Source of the DNA: Roseivirga sp. E12
GTDB lineage: Bacteria > Bacteroidota > Bacteroidia > Cytophagales > Cyclobacteriaceae
NCBI RefSeq assembly: GCF_017592825.1
Contig: NZ_JAGFMD010000002.1
Coordinates: 124,001-188,000, forward strand
Direction of reading: 5' to 3'
Length of the DNA: 64,000 bases
The position numbers and the translations under genes are program-made. Position 1 is the stretch's first letter. The number at the start of each line of letters is the position of its first letter. Below are positions 35,433 through 44,900 of this stretch, piece after piece. The notes beneath the pieces are model-generated. The model did no database searches. It was not told the DNA's origin and worked only from the letters and a program-made list of their open reading frames with translations.

Positions 35433-36002
35433 ATGAAACGCAACAAAATCCTACTACTCACTTTATTGATGTTCTCCATTGTTTCCTGTGGCGATGATGA
35501 TGGAGGAATCACCGAAGAACAACGTCAATTGATAATGGGTGACGACAGCAGTGCTAATATTGTATCTCTGGGTTTGACCAGCCCCATTGTCTTATCACTC
35601 GATCAGGTTCATATAACACCTCGTCAACTGGACATCAACTTTGATCAGACTGCTGATATTGTCTTGAGCGCTTATGAAGAATTCAATGGGAATAAGGGAC
35701 TCACACTAAATACAGAATCTGTAGATGTTCGGGTTTCGGTAGATGGTAATGGGGATATTAAGGCCCTAAATAGTGGCGATATAGTGACAGCTACTTCAGA
35801 AACTTGGGTTAATGCCTCCACACTACCTTTAGCAGAAGTCTCTGGTCAAACGGTAACAGGTTTGTGGAATGGTCTACAGAATAGATTCATTGCTGTCCGA
35901 ATAGATATTGGTTCAACTAGGTATCTGGGCTGGATAGAGTTAAGTGTCAATAGTTATGATAACTATTCCTTACACAACTATGTGGTGAAGTTGATTCCTT
36001 AG
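35433..36002 (+). CDS. Putative surface-exposed lipoprotein, unknown function
   Basis: From the ATG at 35433 there are 189 residues with lipobox SIVSC (Cys19) followed by GDDDGG, an acidic stretch of the kind that marks lipoprotein export to the cell surface in Bacteroidota. The remainder is predicted beta-sandwich (VHITPRQLDINFDQTADIVL, SVDVRVSVDGNGDIKALNSG, YSLHNYVVKLIP). I recognise no family. The open frame starts at a TTG (35415), but the ATG gives the correct signal peptide. Its last 4 bp overlap the convergent YjbR-like gene. Confidence 0.68.
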   Translation: MKRNKILLLTLLMFSIVSCGDDDGGITEEQRQLIMGDDSSANIVSLGLTSPIVLSLDQVHITPRQLDINFDQTADIVLSAYEEFNGNKGLTLNTESVDVRVSVDGNGDIKALNSGDIVTATSETWVNASTLPLAEVSGQTVTGLWNGLQNRFIAVRIDIGSTRYLGWIELSVNSYDNYSLHNYVVKLIP

Positions 36003-36352
36003 AGATTTTTAAGTTCTTCCTTGAGTTTTTTTGGTAGGCTGGCCACAATCAGCTCATAAGAATGGTCGATCAATTCTCGCATCAGGTTTTCCGGTACAGA
36101 TCCATCTGTAAAAACAGAGTTCCAGTGCACCTTATTCATATGCCACCCTGGTCGAATACCTTCGAACTCTTCTCTTAATTCTACTGCCCTTTCCGGATTA
36201 CACTTCAAATTGATAAACTCATACTCCACAATCCCTGTGATTGCAAAAACTTTGTTCATCACTTTCATTACCAAAGTATCTGGCCCGAATGGCGTGTCTT
36301 CGGTTACACCTGGTTTTGACAGGCAATAGTCTCTAAATTCATCGATATACAT
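35999..36352 (-). CDS. MmcQ/YjbR family protein
   Basis: The 117-aa protein matches the YjbR/MmcQ fold: YIDEFRDYCLSKPGVTEDTPFG at the start (shown by positions 2-24), VMKVMNKVFAITG, INLKCNPERAVELREEF and RPGWHMNKVHWNSVFTDG. The family is described as having a double-wing DNA-binding-like fold, but no clear cellular role is known. It is the last of three minus-strand genes after ispG and the 75-aa membrane protein gene, with 24 bp to the latter. Confidence 0.92.
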   Translation of the reverse strand: MYIDEFRDYCLSKPGVTEDTPFGPDTLVMKVMNKVFAITGIVEYEFINLKCNPERAVELREEFEGIRPGWHMNKVHWNSVFTDGSVPENLMRELIDHSYELIVASLPKKLKEELKNL

Positions 36353-36376
36353 AAGTCAAAAAAATCGAATTATAAA

Positions 36377-36604
36377 CTACATGCTTCGCGAAATGGCGCG
36401 GGCGATTATCACGGTCAAAGCGATAAGAAACATGATGATTGAAATTTTATTCACACCATGCATCATCTTCAAATTGAAGTTAGTCGGGCGGTTTGGGTCC
36501 TTCTTGCGAAAGAAATAACCAAGCAGCGGACCAAAGTCAAATGCCTCTTTAGCAGACAACTTCACTCTTTCATTTTCTTCAGTATTCTTCTTCTCTTCTG
36601 ACAT
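36377..36604 (-). CDS. Small single-span membrane protein (DUF6728-like)
   Basis: The 75-aa product has a charged N-terminus, a conserved-looking centre (FDFGPLLGYFFRKKDPNRPT, then NFNLKMMHGVNKISI) and one C-terminal transmembrane helix (IIMFLIALTVIIARAI). The centre is the pattern I associate with the Bacteroidota family DUF6728; I am not certain of the number. It starts 3 bp after ispG and is therefore cotranscribed with it. No function is known. Confidence 0.75.
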   Translation of the reverse strand: MSEEKKNTEENERVKLSAKEAFDFGPLLGYFFRKKDPNRPTNFNLKMMHGVNKISIIMFLIALTVIIARAISRSM

Positions 36605-36607
36605 AAC

Positions 36608-38575
36608 TTATCCTTCTATAGTTTGTGGTTCCATCCACTTGCCATCCTGACGAATGATCTCAATCAATTCATCAACCGCCTGCTCAGATGGCACTCCTCT
36701 TTTCACAACATCTTGCCCCTTATAAAGGGTGATTTTTCCTTTCCCTGAACCGACATAACCAAAATCCGCATCCGCCATTTCTCCAGGCCCATTTACGATG
36801 CATCCCATGATGCCAATTTTCACGCCTTTCAAGTGATCGGTACGCTTTCTGATCATGGCAGTAGTTTCTTGAAGGTCGAAAAGCGTTCTTCCACAGCTAG
36901 GACAGGAAATGTACTCTGTCTTTGTCATTCTAGTCCTTCCTGCCTGTAAAATACCAAATGCGGTTTCGTTCTTAAGTTTTAGCACATCAAGCCCATCACC
37001 TTTACAAGCACTGAGCATCACACCATCACCAAAGCCATCGACCAACAAGCCTCCAACATCCGTTGATGCCTGGATAAGGAAAGTCTCTTCATCTTCTATC
37101 TCGTACTGCCTTTCAATGATGACAGGCACTTGTAACTTTCGCTTTTCAAGTTCAAAAAAGAACCTCCTCAGCGCAGGCATTGCATGCCTATTTTGAGTAT
37201 TGAGAATCACCACAAGATTATCTGCCTCAAGAACAGACATTGTTTCAGTATCTAACTGATGATCTTCAAGTTTTAAAAAATTCAATGAGTCATCACAAGT
37301 CTCGGCAGTTTGTAACTGTTCGAGGGTATACAATGGATGACGATTCTTTTTGTCTTCGAGTTGTTCCCATGCTGGGTAATCGATCACCTCTCTAATTCCG
37401 TTTGGAAGCATAAATGAGATGGCCCTATTGCCAGAATAGACATAATCGGCACCTTGATCATTCATGGTCCATTTGTCGGGTTCTGGGAGATAGAAATGAC
37501 CTATAGTCTTTAAACTCTTTACAGATACCTCTTCCAACTGACTGAAATCAGCCATCACCCTTGGAACATTGGTATTTCCAATATTAATGACCTCTCTTGA
37601 CTGTCTGCGATGATAGGCAAATGGATCAATAGGGTTTTCATCAATCTCGGCAATGACATCATGTCCTTCACGACTGGTATACTGATCCACTAGCTTTTGA
37701 GCCACTGGCGCTTCAAACTCCGGTTCTTCTGTCAAGGAAACTCTTACTGTATCACCCAAACCATCTTCTAGCAAGGTGCCAATACCCACGGCCGATTTAA
37801 TCCTACCATCTTCGGCCTCACCAGCCTCGGTCACTCCCAAGTGCAAGGGATAGGGCTTTAAGCCCTCCTCATCTAATTTCTGAACCAAAAGTCGATAAGC
37901 TTCTACCATTACCTGGGCATTGCTCGACTTCATAGAGATAACAATCTGGTCAAAGTCTAGGTCTTCGCAAATCCTTAGAAACTCCAGAGCAGACTCAACC
38001 ATTCCAAGGGCTGTATCGCCATAGCGGCTCATAATCCGATCGGAAAGGGAGCCATGGTTGGTGCCGATTCTCATGGCAGTACCATGTGTTTTGCAAAGTT
38101 CGACTAGGGGAGTAAAGCGTGCTCTAATTCGATCAAGCTCTGCTTCATAGGTCTCATCGGTATACTCGATGTTCTCAAATCTCTTTTTATCAGCGTAATT
38201 GCCTGGGTTGACCCTCACCTTTTCAACGATCTGCGCTGCTAATTCGGCAGCGTTAGGCGTAAAGTGAATATCAGCCACCAGCGGAACATCATATCCCCTC
38301 TTTCTTAATTCAGCCTTGATATGCCTGAGGTTCTCTGCTTCCTTTAGGCTTGGGGCTGTAATTCGGACAAGCTCGCAACCAGCATCAACCATCCGAATGG
38401 TTTGTTCAACCGAACCCATGGTATCCATGGTATCTATGGTGGTCATAGATTGTACAACAATGGGATTGTCACCACCGATGGTCACATCGCCAACCTTAAC
38501 TGGAATCGACTTTCTACGGCTATATTTGACTAAGCTATTGCAGTATTTTTTGACCGAGGCTACACTAGAATTCAT
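36608..38575 (-). CDS. ispG: (E)-4-hydroxy-3-methylbut-2-enyl-diphosphate synthase, long form
   Basis: IspG converts 2-C-methyl-D-erythritol 2,4-cyclodiphosphate to HMBPP in the MEP pathway of isoprenoid synthesis. At 655 aa it is the long type found in plants, Chlamydia and Bacteroidota. It has a TIM barrel (about 20-290, starting VKVGDVTIGGDNPIVVQS), an inserted second domain, and a C-terminal reductase-like domain. The [4Fe-4S] ligands are Cys558 and Cys561 in CPSCGRTLFDL and Cys592 in GCIVNGPGEMADADFGYVG. It supplies precursors for the carotenoid pathway implied by crtY and for the farnesyl tail of heme A. An exact -7 box lies 16 bases upstream. Confidence 0.97.
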   Translation of the reverse strand: MNSSVASVKKYCNSLVKYSRRKSIPVKVGDVTIGGDNPIVVQSMTTIDTMDTMGSVEQTIRMVDAGCELVRITAPSLKEAENLRHIKAELRKRGYDVPLVADIHFTPNAAELAAQIVEKVRVNPGNYADKKRFENIEYTDETYEAELDRIRARFTPLVELCKTHGTAMRIGTNHGSLSDRIMSRYGDTALGMVESALEFLRICEDLDFDQIVISMKSSNAQVMVEAYRLLVQKLDEEGLKPYPLHLGVTEAGEAEDGRIKSAVGIGTLLEDGLGDTVRVSLTEEPEFEAPVAQKLVDQYTSREGHDVIAEIDENPIDPFAYHRRQSREVINIGNTNVPRVMADFSQLEEVSVKSLKTIGHFYLPEPDKWTMNDQGADYVYSGNRAISFMLPNGIREVIDYPAWEQLEDKKNRHPLYTLEQLQTAETCDDSLNFLKLEDHQLDTETMSVLEADNLVVILNTQNRHAMPALRRFFFELEKRKLQVPVIIERQYEIEDEETFLIQASTDVGGLLVDGFGDGVMLSACKGDGLDVLKLKNETAFGILQAGRTRMTKTEYISCPSCGRTLFDLQETTAMIRKRTDHLKGVKIGIMGCIVNGPGEMADADFGYVGSGKGKITLYKGQDVVKRGVPSEQAVDELIEIIRQDGKWMEPQTIEG

Positions 38576-38591
38576 GGCTTTCTGATTGCTT

Positions 38592-38599
38592 CAAAGTTA
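38592..38599 (-). promoter_or_regulatory. Candidate -7 box of ispG
   Basis: On the minus strand TAACTTTG is an exact TAnnTTTG, 16 bases before the ATG at 38575. Confidence 0.45.
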
Positions 38600-38638
38600 A
38601 CCTGAAATGAGGGAATTTGTTGCAAATAAGTCGACTCT

Positions 38639-39346
38639 CTAAATGTCTCCCAACTGTGGTCTAAGTATTATCTCTTCTACTACTGTATTTTTAGATAGTG
38701 CATGTGCCCCATAAATAGCGTCTGCGACATCAGTGGCCTTCATAAATCGATCTTCGGGTAATTCTATCCCTTCCCAACTAGCAGTATATGTTGCGCCAGC
38801 AAGGATTGACGTCACTCGAACACCAAACTCTTTCATCTCTTCTCTCAGGGCTTTTGTAAATCCGTGCAAAGCAAACTTAGAGATAGAATAACTTCCTCCA
38901 TTCGCATAAGATTGAATACCCGCAATGGAACCGGTGGTAAAGACATGCCCCTCTTTCCTTTTCTTCATATCACGTATAAAGGCTCGTGTGAGATAGTAGG
39001 CACTGTAAAGGTTGGTTTCAATCATTTGTTCAAGGTTACCCTCATCCTCTTCATGAACCGAACCTGGAACGAAAACTCCTGTATTGTTTAATAGAACATC
39101 TACGGGCTGATTGTGAGCTTTAACAAAGTCTGCAAACGCCTCTAATTGCCTCTTATCAGACATGTCAGCTGATTTCATATAAACCTTTCCTGGCCCATTC
39201 TTTCCCTCCAATTCAGCCTTAAGTGTTAGCAAATCCTCTTCACTTCTTGCACAAGTGGCTATATCATAACCTTCCCTATGAAACTTCTCTACTGTCGCTC
39301 TCCCAATGCCTTTGGTACCACTACTAATCACTGCCAGTTTGCGCAT
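38639..39346 (-). CDS. Short-chain dehydrogenase/reductase
   Basis: The 235-aa enzyme has the classical SDR layout: cofactor motif SSGTKGIGRA (TGxxxGxG type, residues 8-17), the NNTG element near 87-90 (LLNNTGVF), and the catalytic residues Ser140, Tyr153 and Lys157 (TTGSIAG and YSISKFAL). It is an NAD(P)H-dependent oxidoreductase of unknown substrate; length and motifs are close to 3-oxoacyl-ACP reductase-like members. It sits between ispG and the divergent mlaE/mlaF pair without tight coupling. Confidence 0.92.
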   Translation of the reverse strand: MRKLAVISSGTKGIGRATVEKFHREGYDIATCARSEEDLLTLKAELEGKNGPGKVYMKSADMSDKRQLEAFADFVKAHNQPVDVLLNNTGVFVPGSVHEEDEGNLEQMIETNLYSAYYLTRAFIRDMKKRKEGHVFTTGSIAGIQSYANGGSYSISKFALHGFTKALREEMKEFGVRVTSILAGATYTASWEGIELPEDRFMKATDVADAIYGAHALSKNTVVEEIILRPQLGDI

Positions 39347-39505
39347 ATTTTTCTTTTTATCACCTAAAGTTAATGCCTTCTCGTTAAAAGGTTCGTTGCT
39401 TTATATACAAAGGCACTAAATCCTTTTTAATAAATTTCAAGGCAGTCTTAGGGCAAGTTTTACTATTTTACCGTTGATTGATTCCAACAGGAAGAAATTA
39501 GATTA

Positions 39506-40237
39506 ATGAGAAAACTCGGAGAATACGTTTTATTTCTTGGCGCACTTTTTAAGAACCCTGAATCTTTCAGGACTTATGCCAAATTGATTTTGGATGAATG
39601 TATCCTAATCGGAATCAATAGTATCGTTCTGGTTTCGATAGTATCCGTGTTTATGGGTGCTGTATCTACCTTACAGACTGCCTACAATCTAGTCAACCCA
39701 CTAATCCCAGACAATGTCATTGGATTGGTAGTAAGAGATTTGACCATATTGGAATTGGCACCGACTATCACAGGAATTATTTTCGCTGGTAAGGTGGGGT
39801 CAAGTATTGCTGGTAACCTGGGTACAATGAGAATCACTGAACAAATCGATGCTCTCGAAGTAATGGGTATTAACTCCGTTTCTTACTTAGTGCTCCCGAA
39901 GATAGTAGCCACATTATTCATGTATCCGTTCCTAGTAATACTTGCCGGAACATTGGCGATCTCTGGTGGTTTCTTAGCGGCTAAGTTTGGTGGGGTATTG
40001 GCTCCAGCTGATTATTTTATTGGTTTGAAGCTTGAGTTCAACACCTTCAGTGTTTACTTCGCTTTGATCAAATCAGTGGTATTCGCCTTTCTTGTATCCT
40101 CCATTTCAGCATACATGGGATTCTTCACCAAAGGTGGAGCCTTAGAAGTGGGACAGTCAAGTACACGCGCGGTAACTGTAAGCTGTATCGCAATTTTGTT
40201 AAGTGATTTTATATTAGCTCAACTACTCCTTGTCTGA
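39506..40237 (+). CDS. MlaE-family lipid ABC transporter permease
   Basis: The 243-aa permease has five to six helices and the MlaE marks PTITGIIFAGKVGSSIAG and GTMRITEQIDALEVMGINS, with LVLPKIVATLF after them. In the Mla/MCE systems this permease works with an MlaF-type ATPase and an MCE-domain (MlaD) lipid carrier to move phospholipids between inner and outer membranes. The ATPase gene follows with a TGATG overlap of stop and start, so the two are translationally coupled. No MCE-domain gene follows, as the next gene is convergent. Confidence 0.94.
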   Translation: MRKLGEYVLFLGALFKNPESFRTYAKLILDECILIGINSIVLVSIVSVFMGAVSTLQTAYNLVNPLIPDNVIGLVVRDLTILELAPTITGIIFAGKVGSSIAGNLGTMRITEQIDALEVMGINSVSYLVLPKIVATLFMYPFLVILAGTLAISGGFLAAKFGGVLAPADYFIGLKLEFNTFSVYFALIKSVVFAFLVSSISAYMGFFTKGGALEVGQSSTRAVTVSCIAILLSDFILAQLLLV

Positions 40238-40989
40238 TGATTGAAGTAAAAAATCTTACGAAATCCTTTGCTGATAAGACAGTCATTCAAGACATCAATG
40301 GTGTATTTGAGCAGGGAAAAACCAGCCTTATCATAGGAGCCAGTGGATCTGGCAAGAGTGTAATGCTCAAAAATATAGTTGGCCTTTTTACCCCAGATAG
40401 TGGTGAAGTACTTTATAACGGAAGAAACTTCATCGGTGCCGATCGGGATACGAAAACGGATATCCGGAGAGAGATAGGAATGCTTTTTCAAGGAGGCGCG
40501 CTCTTCGATTCGAAGAATGTCGAGCAGAACGTTAAGTTTCCACTGGATGTGTTGACCGACATGCCAGAAGATGAAAAACTGGATCGAGTCAATTTCATAC
40601 TAAAGAGAGTTAAGCTCGAAAACACTAACAAAAAAATGCCTTCTGAGATAAGTGGGGGCATGCAAAAACGTGTGGGTATTGCCCGAGCAATTGTGAACAA
40701 CTCTAAGTACCTCTTCTGTGATGAGCCTAATTCGGGTCTTGACCCTCAAACATCAATCAAGATTGATCAATTACTCCAAGAGATCACCGATGAGTATAAA
40801 ATCACTACAATTATTGTTACTCACGATATGAACTCGGTAATGGAGATTGGCGAATACATTCTATTTATTTCCAATAGTAAAAAGTTATGGGAAGGTACAA
40901 ATGACGACATCATCCACTCCGGAGTTCAGGAGTTAGATGACTTCGTCTTCGCTAATAAGATGATGAGAAAAATTAAGTCCTTAGGATAG
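40237..40989 (+). CDS. MlaF-family ABC transporter ATP-binding protein
   Basis: The 250-aa ATPase has Walker A GASGSGKS (34-41), signature motif ISGGMQKRVGIARAI and Walker B YLFCDEPNSGLDP, then the switch histidine in IIVTHDMNS. It energises lipid movement together with the MlaE-like permease. MlaF-type ATPases keep an ISGGMxKRVxxARA signature, which is seen here. The start ATG overlaps the permease stop by one base. It ends one base before the convergent sulfurtransferase gene. Confidence 0.94.
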   Translation: MIEVKNLTKSFADKTVIQDINGVFEQGKTSLIIGASGSGKSVMLKNIVGLFTPDSGEVLYNGRNFIGADRDTKTDIRREIGMLFQGGALFDSKNVEQNVKFPLDVLTDMPEDEKLDRVNFILKRVKLENTNKKMPSEISGGMQKRVGIARAIVNNSKYLFCDEPNSGLDPQTSIKIDQLLQEITDEYKITTIIVTHDMNSVMEIGEYILFISNSKKLWEGTNDDIIHSGVQELDDFVFANKMMRKIKSLG

Positions 40990-40990
40990 A

Positions 40991-41887
40991 TTACTTTCCG
41001 TTTTCTACCTTATACTCATCCGGCAACGTATCCCATTCATTAAAAGATCCATCGTAAAGTCTTGCATCAAAGCCCAAATACTTGGCAATGGTATAGATGG
41101 TAGATGCTCTTAAACCCACATGGCAATAGGCCACAACCTGCTCTCCTTTTTTGACTCCTTGGGTAGCATACATTTGGGCTAAAACCGTCTTGTCTTTCAG
41201 AAACATATTCTCATCGACTACATCCAACCAGCATATATTACTCGCTCCCATGATATGACCTCCACGCTTGTACTGACCAGTTTCTGTACCGTTGTAGAAG
41301 ACATCTCTTCTTGCATCAATCAGATTGATTTTGTCCTTTCCAGCAGATTTACGCGCATACTTCTTGTCTACCTTGACTTTCTTCTTTGTCTTAAGCTTAA
41401 GCTTACCAGGGGCAGTTTCTATAATTGTTGGCTTATCAGTTGAAAGGGCAAGGTTATTTGCCTTCCAACCCTTAAGACCTCCATCCAGAATCCTAACCCG
41501 ATCAGCAAGTCCAAAATAGTCTAGTGTAAAAAACAATCTAAGAGTAGCAGCATGATCACCGCCCCCATAATAAAGAACGAGTTGAGAATCGTTGTTAACA
41601 CCTTTCGACCTTAGGGTAGAATCCATTTTACTTACCTCGGGTAACTCCCAATAAAGTCCATCTCTGACAACCGTATACTCTGGCGGAATTATTGAAATCG
41701 CCCCTTCAATATGTCCTTCTTCATATGATTTTGGATCTGCCACATGCAATATGACCAAGTTGTCATCAGACTGATGATTTTGGAACCATTGCTGATCCAC
41801 AAAAATTTCAGATGATTTTTTCTGGCTATAGCTATCAGTAAATGAAAAGCACAAAAGCAGAACGGAAAGTGTTACTCGAATCTTCAT
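40991..41887 (-). CDS. Exported two-domain sulfurtransferase (rhodanese)
   Basis: The 298-aa product has a signal peptide (about 1-21, ending TDSYSQ) and two rhodanese modules. The N-terminal one (about 28-150) is inactive in type, with LVLYYGGGDHAATLRLFF and the LDGGLKGW hallmark. The C-terminal one (about 175-295) carries the active-site Cys255 in AYCHVGLRAS. This organisation matches thiosulfate or mercaptopyruvate sulfurtransferases, which pass sulfane sulfur to cyanide or thiols; export to the periplasm is likely. It is not in an operon with its neighbours. Confidence 0.9.
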   Translation of the reverse strand: MKIRVTLSVLLLCFSFTDSYSQKKSSEIFVDQQWFQNHQSDDNLVILHVADPKSYEEGHIEGAISIIPPEYTVVRDGLYWELPEVSKMDSTLRSKGVNNDSQLVLYYGGGDHAATLRLFFTLDYFGLADRVRILDGGLKGWKANNLALSTDKPTIIETAPGKLKLKTKKKVKVDKKYARKSAGKDKINLIDARRDVFYNGTETGQYKRGGHIMGASNICWLDVVDENMFLKDKTVLAQMYATQGVKKGEQVVAYCHVGLRASTIYTIAKYLGFDARLYDGSFNEWDTLPDEYKVENGK

Positions 41888-41974
41888 AAAAAAGTGGTTT
41901 GATCAGTACTAAGATACGTGATGACTAGACAACTGGCTGACCAAATTCACCCTTTAACCTTTTATTAACACTTG

Positions 41975-44900
41975 TTAGAACAGCGCACTAACCTGTACTC
42001 TACCAAGATGAACAGCACTATTATCTGCTGATTTTCTGCCGTCATACCTTAACACCAACTGTAGGCCTTTCCCAAGCTTTTGTTGCCAATTGACATTCCA
42101 GGTAAAGTTTTGACCTGGTCTCAACGCTTCTAAAAGTTCATAGCCGGTAGGCGTATTCTCGGTACCTACAAAGTCAATATTTACTAAGCGAAAACCACTC
42201 GTTAGGGTAGTCTTAGCAGCTTTTGCAAAGCGCATACTGATTTCTAATTCTCTCAGCATGGCAGACTCTCCATTGCCCTCTGAGAATACGTTCTGTTTCT
42301 CCTTTTGCGAAAGCTTACCAGTAAATCGGAAAGTCCTGAAAGGCTGCCAGGTGATAGATGGTTGAAAGGTTGTCTGTTCGATTTGATAATTTCTTGGCTC
42401 CAATACATCAGACGAATTACTTCTGTTCCCATCAATGTAGTTGATGTCGAGATTAAGCGACTTATTAATATTCCATCGCAAGTGTGTTCTGATATCTCGA
42501 TTAGCCCTTCTTTCAAAACCATTGAGAAGCAGTTGCTTATTTTGAATCTGAGCGATGCCAATATCGGCTCCAAACTTGGTATTGGATCGGTTAAAGAATA
42601 AAGTCGAACGAACACTCTCATTCAAACCTAAAACCACAGAGTCTGGAACGTTGGTTGGCAATAGCCTACTCCCCAAGTCATCATCAATGATTTTAGAATT
42701 TAGAGACCATGCGGTATTGTTAGAAAAGTGAGAAATGAACTTCTTAAACCCTGTTTCACGATTCCATACTCTTGGGAAGTTGAGGTTAAAACGATATGAA
42801 ATAATGGTATTAAAGGCCTCTTCAAAAGTATCGGTTGGCACAAAGATCTTTGCATAGTTCTTCTCATCAGGGTTTATGGCCAGATAAAATTCGTTGAGAT
42901 CCTGAATACCATCACCATTATCGTCACGCCATGTATGTGTACCCTGACCTGTTGCTACCAGAATAAAAATAAACTCCCTTCTCAGCTCACGGCTATTGGA
43001 AAGGTTATAGTTCAGCTCGGAACGTACTATCCTATCAAAAAATGAACCCACCCAATCCAAACGTCCCATTATAGTCTCGTCATTTCTATCGATGCCGCTC
43101 TCGTTGAGGTTCTCAAGATTTCGATAGGTAAACAGCAAAGAGAGCCTATTATTATCATCAAAGTTGGTTCTGAAAAAGGCATTCCAAGTCTCTGATTGAT
43201 TGTTGTCCAGCAACACACCATTTACAGGTAGTCGATCTTCCCTGACCTGGTAGTCAATACCATAAGTCGTCTTAAGGGTGTCTGCATTTTTCAAGTAAAA
43301 AGTGTGCTCGGAGAAGTTCATGGCCGTACTCACAACAAGGTTGTCCAATTGGCTTCTTACCGCATTTCGATCTTGTTGATATCGATAACCAGGGATAAAC
43401 CACCGACTACCATAGGAGACATCAAACTTCAGTCGATTCCATTCGGAGCTCAAAACGGCCTGATCATTATTCATTAAATAAGCATCAAGCCTGGTCTGAA
43501 GCCTTCCTATCCGCTTGGAGAAATTAAAGTAATGTTGAAACCCATCTACTGCCTCTCCGCGCTTACGTCTTACCAATCGATAATCGAAACTATTCAATGG
43601 ATCTTTGGTCAGGTTCAACTTGGCGTTGAGAATATTTTCTGAGAAACTCTGTGCAAAATCGTTGGGATTGAAGCTCCAATCCCTATCGAACTCTATATAT
43701 CGCAATCGATCGATGAACGAAAAAGATTCGCTGTTGTACTCATAGGAAAGCTCCGAATTGAAGAGGTACTTGGGCAAAAACTGGACTTGACGATCGGTGG
43801 TCCTGTGAATCAATTTAAAAGCCGTTCCATTATCATCCTCCGAGTCTACCTCTGAAAAAAGATTAAGATCATTTTGAGACAATGCAATCTCTGCTTCTAC
43901 AACATCATGACTATTTAGCTTTGCAGAGCCACCAACAGTAAACATTGACTTCTGGTTGGGAGCGTTAAGTATAGAGATGGGCTCAAAGTTACCTTGGGCT
44001 ACACCATTAACCGGTGGTATCCATTCATAAATACGACCATTAGAAGTGGTGCTCAGCAAACGATAATTTCCTCGCATAAAACCCACATCACTGAATTGCA
44101 CGTCAAAGAAGGCACTATCTGGATTAGTGGAGTATTGAAAAATATCATAAGTCTGGTTGTTGGCGTCACTTCCGACCGTTCTGCGATAAAGAATCAAATC
44201 GGGCGTAAACCCTATGCTATCGACTCGACTTGTGAATGCTTGGTCCAAGTTATCCCCGGCATCCGCGAGAATACGCTTTTCTTCGTTGCTCAAGTCAAAA
44301 GCCAAAGGCTGATTTCTATTATCCTTTTCGCTATAGTAGTTGAGCGAAAAGTTGAGCTTATCATTCTGTTGGTAGTGACTCGCCTGAAAAATCGATCGCG
44401 TATAGTTCTGATCTGAGAATTCGAAATCAACTCTGATACGCGTAAACTGAGTAATCAGCACCTTATTCGTGAAAGTAATCTCTCCTAAATTATAGTCAAT
44501 GATATAGTCATTCTCAAAGCCTCTGGTCTTCTGCTCGCCATCAATAAACACTTTTTCCGAGCCTGCGAGAATGATCAAGAATCTCTCATTTTGAGGACCT
44601 CTCACCCTGTAAGGTCCTAAAACACCTTCAATCGGATCGATAGTCGTGGATGCAAACCTACCCTTGGCCACAGAGGCCGCCAGTGACGTCTGTGCTTTAA
44701 AACCATTGGGCAAATCATAGTCGACCTTGAATTGCGCTCCTTGAACATTCTTATAATATCGTAGGAAATTCGACTCTTGATTTCTCAGTACTACATCTCC
44801 TGCCTTCAATGAAAACTTATCGTTATAAAGTTCTATGAATACATTATCGAAGTCTTGTAGTTGTTGTGTGTTCCCTTCAGGTTGAAAAGGGACATTGCGA

